This document shows positions 53,957 to 62,648 of a stretch of 64,000 nucleotides of DNA, piece by piece (within the stretch, counting starts at the first letter, position 1; every line of letters begins with the position of its first letter). The notes beneath the pieces are model-generated. The model saw nothing but the letters and a program-made list of their open reading frames with translations. It was not told the origin of the DNA and made no database searches. A program made the translations under genes and the position numbers. Source of the DNA: Syntrophaceae bacterium (GTDB lineage: Bacteria > Desulfobacterota > Syntrophia > Syntrophales > PHBD01); NCBI GenBank assembly GCA_013177825.1, contig JABLXX010000001.1, positions 396,936 to 460,935 of the forward strand, read 5' to 3'.

Positions 53957-54371
53957 CCTGCACGCCGCCGACGGTTGGCCGCGGGCTGTCTGCTGAAAAA
54001 ATCTCTTTCCCGGGCTGCCTGCAATCCGCCGGGCGTCCGGACAAAGGGGACGGATTTCGGTCAGTCCTCTTTTTCAAATAATCAGCCGCGAGGCAGCGTT
54101 TTCCTCATCTTCGCCAATCAAAGGCGAAAGTTTGAATCTGTCTCTTTTCCCTGTTTTTTCCATTCCCTGTACATTTTCGAACATCCCGCTTCAGAAGCTT
54201 TTTCAGCAACCTGAAAGACCTTGAGGCGCACTCCATTGTCCGGGGCCGCTCCCGGTCAATTTCCCTTGACAAGCCCTCCTCTGTCTGAGAGTATGAAGTA
54301 ATAGTTCATAGTGAGCATTTGCGAGAGCGTCCGGATTCGAAAATTATCTTAATGATTACTGGAGAGTAAAC
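53957..54371 (+). promoter_or_regulatory. Intergenic region with a damaged palindrome and a candidate promoter
   Basis: AAAGGGGACGGATTT at 54043-54057 is the left arm of the dispersed palindrome family, with a degraded right arm to 54073. TTGACA at 54266-54271 is followed after 17 bases by GAGTAT (54289-54294), a fair promoter for the nitronate monooxygenase-like gene. No gene is supported. Confidence 0.45.
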
Positions 54372-55409
54372 ATGAAAACACGCATAACGGAGTTGCTTGG
54401 TATTCAATATCCGATCATCCTGTCAGGCATGAGCTGGATCAGCGTGCCCAAGATGGTGGCGGCGGTCTCGAATGCCGGAGGACTGGGCATCCTGGCGACG
54501 GGTCCGCTGGACAAGGATCAGACGAGGCAGTCGATCCGGGAGATCCGGAAGCTGACGGACAAGCCCTTCGGGGCCAACACGTCCCTGATGTTTCCCGGGG
54601 CGATGGAAACGGCCAAGGTGCTCCTGGAGGAGAAGGTCCCGGTCATCAATTTCGCCCTGGGCAAAGGGGACTGGCTGGTCCGGGAGGCCCACAAATACGG
54701 CGGCAAGGTGATCGCCACCGTCGTCAAGGAGCAGCACGCCAAGCGCGCCGAAGAATACGGGGTCGATGCGGTGATCGCCACGGGCTACGAGGCCGCGGCC
54801 CACGGGGAGGCCGTCACGTCCATGATCCTCATTCCCAGCCTGGCCGAGAAGATCAAGATCCCGATCATCGCCGCGGGCGGGTTCGCCGACGGCAAGGGCC
54901 TCGCCGCCGCGCTGGCGCTGGGGGCGGATGGGATCGCCATGGGAACGCGCTTCATGACCACGAAGGAAAGCCCGCTTCACGAGAATTTCAAGAAGCTGTC
55001 CCTGGAAAAGGGCGTCTCCGACACGCTCTATTCGAAGCGCATCGACGGCCTCTTCTGCCGGGTCATGGAGACGGAGACGGCGCACAAGGCCGTCCGTCGC
55101 GGACTCGACCTGCCGGCCGCCTTCTTCAACGCCCGCGAGATCGCTACGATGCTCCACCTGCCCTTCTTCAAGCTCTTCATCGGCGTTCTCCTGTCGGGAT
55201 GGAAGAATGCCCGGCAGCTGGCCTACTTCGCGAACGCCGGCAAGGCGTTCCGGCTGGCGACGGAGAACGGCGACATGGTGAAGGGCATTCTCCCGGTCGG
55301 GCAGGTGACCGGCCTGATGCACGACATCCCGACGGTCTCCGCCCTGATGGAGCGGACGGTTCAGGAAGCCAACGCCGTGCGCGACCGGTTTGCCGTTCAG
55401 TTGTCCTGA
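54372..55409 (+). CDS. Nitronate monooxygenase / FabK-like flavoprotein
   Basis: 345 residues, an FMN-binding TIM barrel of the NPD/2-nitropropane dioxygenase family. Visible are YPIILSGMSWISVPKMVAAVSNAGGLGILATG at the N-terminus, the phosphate-binding PIIAAGGFADGKGLAAALALGADGIAMGTRFMTT at about 170-205, and a helical tail. Members include nitronate monooxygenases and FabK-type enoyl reductases; in anaerobes of this type they often occur with acyl-CoA genes, so an enoyl-thioester reductase role is as likely as nitronate oxidation. Confidence 0.8.
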   Translation: MKTRITELLGIQYPIILSGMSWISVPKMVAAVSNAGGLGILATGPLDKDQTRQSIREIRKLTDKPFGANTSLMFPGAMETAKVLLEEKVPVINFALGKGDWLVREAHKYGGKVIATVVKEQHAKRAEEYGVDAVIATGYEAAAHGEAVTSMILIPSLAEKIKIPIIAAGGFADGKGLAAALALGADGIAMGTRFMTTKESPLHENFKKLSLEKGVSDTLYSKRIDGLFCRVMETETAHKAVRRGLDLPAAFFNAREIATMLHLPFFKLFIGVLLSGWKNARQLAYFANAGKAFRLATENGDMVKGILPVGQVTGLMHDIPTVSALMERTVQEANAVRDRFAVQLS

Positions 55410-55582
55410 CGTCCCGGAAAAAAGGGAAGGCGGCGGCATCCTCGCGCTGCAAGCAGGGAAACCGCGCGGGTACGGGCCGGAAACGGTTCCCTGGTGGCCG
55501 TTATACCGGCGTCATCGGAAATGGTTCTTTGAAGGAGAATGATACATGCGCCTTCGCATGAACTTGTATAAGGAGGTCGATG

Positions 55583-56344
55583 ATGAGTTATGAAACGATC
55601 CAGTTCGTGAGGGAGGGGCCCGTCGGGGTCCTGACCTTCAACCGTCCCGAGGCCATGAATGCCATGAACTACGTCATGATCAGCGAATTCCGGGAGTTCT
55701 TCCAGGAGCGGTTCCGCGACCATGACACCCGGGTCATCGTGCTGACCGGGGCCGGAAAGGCGTTCAACGCCGGCATGGACATGAATGATCTTATGAATTT
55801 CATTCCCCCGGGCGGGTTCAAGCCCAAGGCCGTCTACGAATTTCAGAAACTTTTTTCCGATTTCATTCTTTTCATGAGGCGCTGTCCCCAGCCGATCATC
55901 GCCGCCGTCAACGGCGGGGCGGCGGGGGCGGGGCTGTCCATCGCCGCGGCCTGCGACGTCCGGATCGCCGCCCCGGAGGCGAAATTCATCGCCGCCTACA
56001 TCAACATCGGGACCGGTGGGGCGGACATGGGTTCCTCCTGGCTGTTTCCCCGCATCGTGGGGGCCGGGAATGCGGCACGATACCTGATGACGGGCGACAA
56101 ATTCGGCGCCGACGAGGCCTATCGGATCGGATTCGTCCAGGCCATCGTCGGGAAGGACCGCCTGCTGGAGGAGGCCATGAAGATGGCGCAGACCATGGCG
56201 GGGAAATCGCCGATCGGGCTGAGATTGACCAAGGAGGCCCTGAACCGGAACACCGGCGGGCTCAGCCTCGAGGACGCGATCATGCTGGAAGACAGGAACC
56301 AGGCGATGTGCATGGTCGAGATGACCTCGCAGAACGCCGGGTAA
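55583..56344 (+). CDS. Enoyl-CoA hydratase/isomerase family protein (1)
   Basis: 253 residues from ATG 55583 (another ATG at 55580; GGAGG ends at 55576, giving 6 versus 3 bases of spacing). Crotonase fold: FNRPEAMNAMN, GAGKAFNAGMDM, VNGGAAGAGLSIAAACDVRIA for the oxyanion hole. The usual second catalytic Glu region reads INIGTGGADMGSSWLFP, with Asp in place of Glu, as in several isomerases or dehalogenase-like crotonases. It precedes the acyl-CoA ligase by 74 bp. Confidence 0.85.
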   Translation: MSYETIQFVREGPVGVLTFNRPEAMNAMNYVMISEFREFFQERFRDHDTRVIVLTGAGKAFNAGMDMNDLMNFIPPGGFKPKAVYEFQKLFSDFILFMRRCPQPIIAAVNGGAAGAGLSIAAACDVRIAAPEAKFIAAYINIGTGGADMGSSWLFPRIVGAGNAARYLMTGDKFGADEAYRIGFVQAIVGKDRLLEEAMKMAQTMAGKSPIGLRLTKEALNRNTGGLSLEDAIMLEDRNQAMCMVEMTSQNAG

Positions 56345-56418
56345 TGACGGATACGGATGGGAATGATTTATTCATCTTAGCCCGCGAAAGCGATCCGATG
56401 GGAGAGAAAGGATAAAAC

Positions 56419-58095
56419 ATGGAAGACAGAATCTGGCACAAGGCTTACGTGGCGGGCGTTTCACCGACGTTGAACATCGAGAGAATAACCATGGGCGCCG
56501 TTCTGAAAAGGACGGCGTCGCGTTTTCCGGACCATGTCGCACTCATTCTGATGGGAAAAGAAATCACCTACCGGGAACTGGACGAGAGCGTCGACCGGTT
56601 CGCCGCCGCCCTGGACGGCCTGGGCGTGAAGAAGAACGACAAGGTTGCCCTCATTCTGCCCAACATTCCGCAGATGGTCATCGCCACCTATGCCCTGTTC
56701 CGCCTGGGGGCCGTGGCGGTGATGAACAACCCCCTCTACACGCCGGCGGAGCTGGAGCACAACCTGAACAACTCCGGTGCGCGCGTGGCCGTTGCGATGG
56801 ACCTGTTCGTGCCGACGGTGCTGTCCCTGAAAGGCAAGACAAAAGTCGAAAAGGTCGTCGTCTGCCATGCCCGGGACTACCTGCCGGCCGACGCCGGCGA
56901 CGATCCCCTGGTCAAGGAGGTCGCCGCCCTGCATTTCGATATCCCGCCGGAGAGCGGCGTCTACGAGTTCAGCGCCCTCCTGGCCGGTCCTGTTTCATCG
57001 CCCCCGGATACGAAGGTCGACTTCGACGATCCGGCGGCCTTCATCTTCACGGGCGGAACGACGGGCGTCTCCAAGGCCGTCGTCCTCAGCCACGCCAACT
57101 CCAGCATCGCCGCCCAGCAGTTCCGGGCCTGGCTGTTCGATACGGAGGACGGGAAGGAGCGGTTGCTGGCCGTCCTGCCTTTCTTCCACGTGGCGGGCTA
57201 CACCGACATGATGAACAACGCCATCCTTCGCGGCTGGACCAACATCCTGGTTCCCCGGCCCACTCCCGATGTCATCTGCGAGCTGACGCTGCGCTTCAAG
57301 CCCACCCTGTTCGGCGGTGTCCCGACGATGTTCGTGGGGCTTCTGAACCACCCGAAATTCACCTCCACGAAGATGGATTTCATCAAGGGCTGCTTTTCCG
57401 GGGCCGCTCCGGTCGCCCTGGAGACGATCCACCAGTGGGAAGCCCTCACCGGCTCCTCGATCGTCGAGCTGTACGGGCTCTCGGAGACGTCGGCGCTGGC
57501 CACGTTCAACCCCTGGCGGGGGAAGACCAAGCTCGGAAGCGTGGGAATCCCGCTGCCGGAGGTGGACTGCCGCATCGTCGATGTCGAAACGGGAACCAGT
57601 GACCTGAAGCTCGGCGAGGCCGGGGAGATCCTGCTCAAGGGGCCCCAGGTGACGAAGGAATACTACAACAATCCCGAGGCGACGGCCGAGGTCATCCGGG
57701 ACGGATGGCTGTCCACGGGCGACATCGGCTACCTGGACGAGGAGGGGTATCTGTTCATCGTCGACCGGAAAAAGGACGTCATCATCGCCGGCGGGTATAA
57801 CATTTATCCGCGGGAGGTGGACGAGGTCCTTTACCAGCATCCCAAGGTGCAGGCCGCCTGTGTCGTCGGCATCCCGGACACGTACCGCGGAGAGACGGTG
57901 AAGGCCTTTGTGGTCCTGAAGCAGGATGAGACGGCCACGGAGAAGGAGATTGTCGATTTTTGCAAGGCGAAGCTCGCCGCATACAAAGTGCCGAAATACG
58001 TCGAATTCCGGCAGGCCCTGCCGCAGACGGCCGTGGGCAAGATCCTGCGCCGGGTGCTCAGGGACGAGGAACTGGCGGCCCGGAAGGCGAAATAG
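56419..58095 (+). CDS. Acyl-CoA ligase (AMP-forming)
   Basis: 558 residues of the ANL superfamily. P-loop-like FIFTGGTTGVSKAVVLSH, ELYGLSETSA, the adenylate-binding DGWLSTGDIGYLDEEGYLFIVDRKKDVIIAGGYNIYPREVDEVL hinge (A8) and the catalytic lysine in TAVGKILRRVL are all there. It activates a fatty or aromatic acid to its CoA thioester with ATP; length and motifs resemble FadD-type medium/long-chain enzymes. Entry step for the nearby beta-oxidation-type genes. GAGAGAAAGGATAAAAC precedes ATG 56419. Confidence 0.9.
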   Translation: MEDRIWHKAYVAGVSPTLNIERITMGAVLKRTASRFPDHVALILMGKEITYRELDESVDRFAAALDGLGVKKNDKVALILPNIPQMVIATYALFRLGAVAVMNNPLYTPAELEHNLNNSGARVAVAMDLFVPTVLSLKGKTKVEKVVVCHARDYLPADAGDDPLVKEVAALHFDIPPESGVYEFSALLAGPVSSPPDTKVDFDDPAAFIFTGGTTGVSKAVVLSHANSSIAAQQFRAWLFDTEDGKERLLAVLPFFHVAGYTDMMNNAILRGWTNILVPRPTPDVICELTLRFKPTLFGGVPTMFVGLLNHPKFTSTKMDFIKGCFSGAAPVALETIHQWEALTGSSIVELYGLSETSALATFNPWRGKTKLGSVGIPLPEVDCRIVDVETGTSDLKLGEAGEILLKGPQVTKEYYNNPEATAEVIRDGWLSTGDIGYLDEEGYLFIVDRKKDVIIAGGYNIYPREVDEVLYQHPKVQAACVVGIPDTYRGETVKAFVVLKQDETATEKEIVDFCKAKLAAYKVPKYVEFRQALPQTAVGKILRRVLRDEELAARKAK

Positions 58096-58195
58096 GCGGC
58101 CGGCCTCCTCCCGGCGATGCCGGGAATCCTTGATTCGGGAACGGGAAGTCGGCTATGCAGCGGTCCGGAATCCATTCTGAGAAGGGAGAATCGAT

Positions 58196-58894
58196 ATGGG
58201 ATTGAGAATCGGTGAGTTGTCGAAGATGACGGGCGTGCCCATATCCACCATCCGCTATTATGTCGCCAACGGCCTGCTGCCCGCACCCGAAAAGGTCGGC
58301 AAGCTGCTTTCCCATTACGACGAGAGCTGTGTCCAGAAACTCCAGACCATCCTGTATCTGCAGGAAAACAGGCACTTTCCCCTGTCGATCATCAAGAACA
58401 TCTTAAGAAGGATGGACAGCGGCCTGAGCCTGCAGGAGGCCGAATCCGTGGAGGACGTGATCTTCAATCCTCCCGCGAACGCCGTCGACAGCCGGCTGAT
58501 GAACCGGGCCGAATACCTGTTGCAGACCGGGCTGACGGCGGAAGAACTGAAAACCGCGGAGAAGATGGGACTGATCATGCCCTACATCCAGGACGAGGGC
58601 AGGGAACTCTACAACCATGAAGACGTCCTGTGGGGAAAGGACGTCCTGAAACGAATCCTGCAGTTCGAGAACTGCTGGGACGACTTTGTCAAATACCTGA
58701 AAATCGGAGGCCGGATGATCGACCAGGAGTTCGCGATCCGGGAGAAAATCGTCCGGGACCGGAGCCTGAAAGAGAACATGGAGATCTCCATCGAGCTGTC
58801 CAAGGCGGCGGAATACACGCGCGGTTACCTGTTGAGGAGGCTCTTCCAGAGGAAGATCCAGTCGCACATCAAAATGAGCCTCGAGGACAAGTGA
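58196..58894 (+). CDS. MerR-family transcriptional regulator
   Basis: 232 residues. N-terminal MerR winged helix: LRIGELSKMTGVPISTIRYYVANGLLP, then a dimerisation helix. A C-terminal domain of about 130 residues is helical and unrecognised, without the cysteine pattern of metal sensors. Set between the acyl-CoA ligase and the acyl-CoA dehydrogenase, it is a likely regulator of the pathway, like LiuR-type MerR proteins of acyl-CoA catabolism. GAAGGGAGAATCGAT precedes ATG 58196. Confidence 0.83.
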   Translation: MGLRIGELSKMTGVPISTIRYYVANGLLPAPEKVGKLLSHYDESCVQKLQTILYLQENRHFPLSIIKNILRRMDSGLSLQEAESVEDVIFNPPANAVDSRLMNRAEYLLQTGLTAEELKTAEKMGLIMPYIQDEGRELYNHEDVLWGKDVLKRILQFENCWDDFVKYLKIGGRMIDQEFAIREKIVRDRSLKENMEISIELSKAAEYTRGYLLRRLFQRKIQSHIKMSLEDK

Positions 58895-59012
58895 CCGGAT
58901 CGCCGGTAAGCTCCGGAAGACCGTGGCGAGAAAATCATACGGTGCCGTCCGCGGGGAGTTATGGCGGGCGGTGCTTCATTCATGAATGGTGTCGATTGTA
59001 GCGGAGGATTGC

Positions 59013-60812
59013 ATGGGACAGAATTTTTACAAGCGGGATGATCGGGACGTGAAATTCGTCCTGAAGGAGCACCTGGGCATCGATCAGCTTCTGGAACTGG
59101 AGCCGTATCAGGGATTCACCATGGAGGATTTCGACATGATCCTCGACCAGGCCCAGAAAATCGCGGCCAATGATGTGGCGCCGTCGTTCCAGGACGGGGA
59201 CCGGCAGGGATGCCGGTTCGACCAGGGCCGGGTCCTGGTGCCGGAATCGTTCAAGCATGCCTGGAAGGTTTTCCGGGAGGGCTCCTGGTTCGCCCTGGCG
59301 ATGAAGACGGACTTCGGGGGCCAGGGACTGCCCCTGATCGTGGCCGAGGCGGCGATGGAGTTTTTCATCAGCGCCAATTTCTCTTTCGGCTGCTTCGCGG
59401 GACTGGGGCCGGGCAACGGGTCCATGATCGAGAGCTTCGGCTCCCCGGAGCAGAAGGATCTCTTCTGTGCAAAGATGTACGACGGCACCTGGGGCGGCAG
59501 CATGTGCCTGACGGAGCCGGCGGTTGGATCCGACGCCCACATGGTCGCCGCGAAGGCGATACCCGACGGGAAGTATTACAAAATCCAGGGGACGAAGATC
59601 TTCATCACCTCCGGCGAGCACGACCTGACGGAGAACATCGTCCACCTGGTCATCGCCCGGATCGAAGGAGCGCCGGCAGGCGCGAAGGGCGTCTCCCTCT
59701 TCGCCGTGCCCAAGATCTGGGTCAATGAGGACGGGAGGCTGGGCGAACCGAACGACGTGGCCTGCATCGGCATCGAGCACAAGATGGGCCTCAACGGCTC
59801 GGCCACCTGCGTCCTGAATTTCGGGGAGAACGGGCAGTGCCGGGGGCACCTGATCGGGGAGGCCGGCAAGGGGCTGGCCTACATGTTCCAGATGGTCAAC
59901 GTGGCCCGGATGGCCGTGGGGCTGGAGTCGGTGGCCTTCGGCGCGAACATCTACGCGAACGTCCTGGAATACGCGAAGGAGCGCGTCCAGGGGACGCGGT
60001 TCGCCATGGGCGGCGAGCGGATCCGGATCGTGGAGCACGCCGACATCCGCCGGATGCTCCTGAACCTGAAGTCGCTGACGGAAGGGATGCGGGCGCTCGT
60101 CTACAAGACCTACCTCATGGAGGACCTGTCCAGGAACTGCCCCGATCCGGACAAGCGGAGGAGGGCGAAGGGCCGGCTGGAGCTGTTCACGCCGCTCGTC
60201 AAGGCCTATTGCTCGGACCGGATCTTCGAGATGGGCCGTGACGGCATCCAGGTCCTCGGGGGCTACGGGTTCACGAAGGAATACCCGGTGGAGCAGTACA
60301 CACGCGATTGCAAGATCCTCTCCATCTGGGACGGAACGAACTTCATCCAGTCCGCCGACCTGGTCGGGCGGAAGCTCAACATGGGCGGAGGCGCCGTCTT
60401 CCAGGCCTGGGCCGAGGAAGTGTCGGCGTTCATCAAGGACCACGAGAAAGACCGGACGTTCGGCAAGGAGCTGGAGATCCTGAAAGAGGCCCTGGAGTCC
60501 GTCGTCGGGCTGGTGTTGGACTACGGCCGATACTTCGGGGAAGGGAAGCTCGACCTGATCCCGCTCACCTCGACGCGGTTTCTCGACTGCATGTCCGAGG
60601 TGGCCGTTGCCCACCTGCTCCTGGAGCAGGGCATGATCGCCCAGACCAGGCTGGAAGGCGGGGCGGAGGGGCCGGACGCCGACTTTTACCAGGGCAAGGT
60701 GGCGACGGTGCAGTATTACTGCCGGAATTTCCTGCCCCAGGTCTTCGGCCGCGCCCGGATCGTCAAGATGGAGGATCTGACCGCCGTCCAGGTTGCGGAG
60801 GCGGCATTGTAG
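59013..60812 (+). CDS. Long acyl-CoA dehydrogenase (about 600 residues)
   Basis: 599 residues, the long ACAD class with an extra C-terminal helical domain. FAD-binding motifs: MCLTEPAVGSDAHMV, KIQGTKIFITSGEHDL, and MGRDGIQVLGGYGFTKEYPVEQYTRDCKI. The active-base position reads ILSIWDGTNFIQ: Asp (D440) where most have Glu (YEGT). Asp at this place is known to me from cyclohexanecarboxyl-CoA-type dehydrogenases of Syntrophus, which suggests a cyclic or branched acyl-CoA substrate, but this is inference. GCGGAGG before ATG 59013. Electrons would go to an ETF, not encoded here. Confidence 0.87.
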   Translation: MGQNFYKRDDRDVKFVLKEHLGIDQLLELEPYQGFTMEDFDMILDQAQKIAANDVAPSFQDGDRQGCRFDQGRVLVPESFKHAWKVFREGSWFALAMKTDFGGQGLPLIVAEAAMEFFISANFSFGCFAGLGPGNGSMIESFGSPEQKDLFCAKMYDGTWGGSMCLTEPAVGSDAHMVAAKAIPDGKYYKIQGTKIFITSGEHDLTENIVHLVIARIEGAPAGAKGVSLFAVPKIWVNEDGRLGEPNDVACIGIEHKMGLNGSATCVLNFGENGQCRGHLIGEAGKGLAYMFQMVNVARMAVGLESVAFGANIYANVLEYAKERVQGTRFAMGGERIRIVEHADIRRMLLNLKSLTEGMRALVYKTYLMEDLSRNCPDPDKRRRAKGRLELFTPLVKAYCSDRIFEMGRDGIQVLGGYGFTKEYPVEQYTRDCKILSIWDGTNFIQSADLVGRKLNMGGGAVFQAWAEEVSAFIKDHEKDRTFGKELEILKEALESVVGLVLDYGRYFGEGKLDLIPLTSTRFLDCMSEVAVAHLLLEQGMIAQTRLEGGAEGPDADFYQGKVATVQYYCRNFLPQVFGRARIVKMEDLTAVQVAEAAL

Positions 60813-60938
60813 AGAACCCCTGTCCGCGCAGGCGGACCGGGATTTCAAGCCTTTGAATTGTTAACATGAATCTGGAAACTCCAGGGAGGGGATCGTCCGG
60901 GAAGGCGATCTCCTCCCCATGGAGCGGGGAGATTGAAA

Positions 60939-61652
60939 ATGGCCGGATTTGAATACACACTGGACGGGACGGTTGCCGTTCTCACCATGAACGACGGCGA
61001 AAACCGCATCAATTTGTCGTTTATCCAGGAATTTCTCGCGGTCCTGGACGAGATCGAGCAGAAGACGGAGGCGAACGCGCTCATTGTCCGCTCCGCCCAT
61101 GAAAAGATTTTTTCCAACGGGATCGACATCGAATGGATCATGGGGGTTGTCGGCAGGAACGACCTCCAGACGGCGGCGCAGTTTTTCGTCTCCCTCGATG
61201 TTCTCCTGAGGCGCCTTCTTCTCTACCCCATGCCCACGATCGCCGTCATGAACGGCCATGCCTTCGCCGGGGGGGCGATCCTCTGCTGCTGCTTCGATTT
61301 CCGGTTCATGCGGTCCGACCGGGGCTTTTTCTGCTTTCCCGAGGTGGATATCGGGATCCCCTTCTGGCCGGGCATGGTGGCCATCATGAAGAAGGCCGTT
61401 CCCAGGTACAAGCTGGATGAGATGTATTACCTGGGAAAGAGGCTGACCGCGGCGGAATGCGAGGCGCACCATATCGTCAGCAAGGCCTGTCCGGTCGAGT
61501 CGCTGGACGCGGAGGCCCTGAGCTTCGCGAAGGGCCTCAACAAGAAGCGGGCAATCTACGGGGTCATGAAGGCCCGCATGAACGCCGACATCGTCCGGAT
61601 CATCGACACGGAAGATCAGGAACTCATACAGTCAGGACAATTGCTGGCCTGA
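60939..61652 (+). CDS. Enoyl-CoA hydratase/isomerase family protein (2)
   Basis: 237 residues, crotonase fold. [29 protein letters not shown] and [21 protein letters not shown] match the oxyanion-hole region; [14 protein letters not shown] keeps one acidic residue. The short length and pattern resemble delta3-delta2-enoyl-CoA isomerases rather than hydratases. Start ATG 60939 has GGGGAG at 60926-60931. Follows the dehydrogenase gene by 126 bp. Confidence 0.8.
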   Translation: MAGFEYTLDGTVAVLTMNDGENRINLSFIQEFLAVLDEIEQKTEANALIVRSAHEKIFSNGIDIEWIMGVVGRNDLQTAAQFFVSLDVLLRRLLLYPMPTIAVMNGHAFAGGAILCCCFDFRFMRSDRGFFCFPEVDIGIPFWPGMVAIMKKAVPRYKLDEMYYLGKRLTAAECEAHHIVSKACPVESLDAEALSFAKGLNKKRAIYGVMKARMNADIVRIIDTEDQELIQSGQLLA

Positions 61653-61671
61653 AGACGACCCCGGAAAAAGC

Positions 61672-61825
61672 CCGGATGCTGCGTTGCGCTTCATCCTTCG
61701 TCGCTGCGGTGTACCGACAGAGAGTACGCCTCACTCCTCAGGATTTGCACTTTTTGCCTGCGAGTTATTTGCGAGGCTGTCTGGGTACCAAGGAAAAGGG
61801 GACGGATTTTAAAATCCGTCCCCTT
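61672..61825. repeat. Dispersed element related to the 138-bp repeat, ending in a 30-bp perfect palindrome
   Basis: CGGATGCTGCGTTGCGC at about 61675 and GTACGCCTC further on match the 1185-1535 repeat in the same order. It ends in a perfect palindrome: AAGGGGACGGATTTT (61796-61810) with AAAATCCGTCCCCTT (61811-61825). Here the palindrome sits between two convergent crotonase genes and could end both transcripts. The same module plus palindrome arrangement occurs after fdhE. Confidence 0.8.
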
Positions 61826-61839
61826 CAGCAGTCCGTTGA

Positions 61840-62592
61840 CTACGAGCGGATCTGCTTCTCTTTGAGCAGCTTCCACGTCTTCTCCGAATACCAGATGTCG
61901 ACGAACTCCAGGAGAGAGGCCCGCTCCCGTTCCCGGATCTTCTCCGCCAGCGGTCCCCGGAGCAGCTTCTTGATGCTCCGGAAGGCGGCGCCGTCCTTGG
62001 CGGCGAATTCTTCCGCAATCTTCATCGCCCGCGGCGCCAGGTCTTCCTCCGCGACCGCCTCGTGGACGAGACCGAGCCGGAGAGCCTCCTCGGCGGAGTA
62101 CAGGGCGCCTGTGTAGACCGCGGTCTCCGCGTTCCTCTGCCCCAGCCACATCTTCATGATCTCGACGCTCCCCGCAAAAAGCGACGAGCCGAAGTTGATC
62201 TCGTTGAGGGAGATCCTCGCCTTTCCCGTGACCATGGTCCGGTAGTCGCAGGCGATGGCGATCATGCATCCTCCCGCCATCGTGTGCCCGTTGAGGGCCG
62301 CCACGACGGGCTTGGGGTACAGGAACAGCGCTCCGTAGAAATTGGTGAATTTCGTCAGGTAGCGGAGGAAGTCTTCTTTCCCGTATTCCAGGAATTCGGG
62401 AATGTCGAATCCGTAAGTGAAGAACTTCCCTCTTCCCGTGAGGATTACGGCCCGGACTGCAGGATCCACAGCCAGATCCCGGATGCAGGCGGTCATTTCG
62501 TCGATGACGGCTTCGTTCAGCGCATTCACCTTCCCCCGGCTCAAGGTGACGGTCGCGATTCCCTGCTCCCTGCTGCATTCCAGAAACTGCAT
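61840..62592 (-). CDS. Enoyl-CoA hydratase/isomerase family protein (3)
   Basis: 250 residues from ATG 62592, chosen because GGAGG lies seven bases upstream; ATG 62598 is too close to the ribosome site. LSRGKVNALNEAVIDEM, GRGKFFTYGFDIPEF, LNGHTMAGGCMIAIACDYRTM mark the crotonase fold; LNEINFGSSLFAGSVEI is the second active-site strand. On the opposite strand from the other genes of the region; downstream of and probably cotranscribed with the M24 peptidase gene. Confidence 0.83.
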   Translation of the reverse strand: MQFLECSREQGIATVTLSRGKVNALNEAVIDEMTACIRDLAVDPAVRAVILTGRGKFFTYGFDIPEFLEYGKEDFLRYLTKFTNFYGALFLYPKPVVAALNGHTMAGGCMIAIACDYRTMVTGKARISLNEINFGSSLFAGSVEIMKMWLGQRNAETAVYTGALYSAEEALRLGLVHEAVAEEDLAPRAMKIAEEFAAKDGAAFRSIKKLLRGPLAEKIRERERASLLEFVDIWYSEKTWKLLKEKQIRS

Positions 62593-62648
62593 GGACATAC
62601 CTCCTTTCCGTGGATGGATGAGACCATGGCGGTCCGCCATGCGGCGGT

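Noticed and set aside
53887-54214. Small plus-strand frames behind the ADC-fold gene
   Set aside because: They run through the damaged palindrome and have no conserved features.
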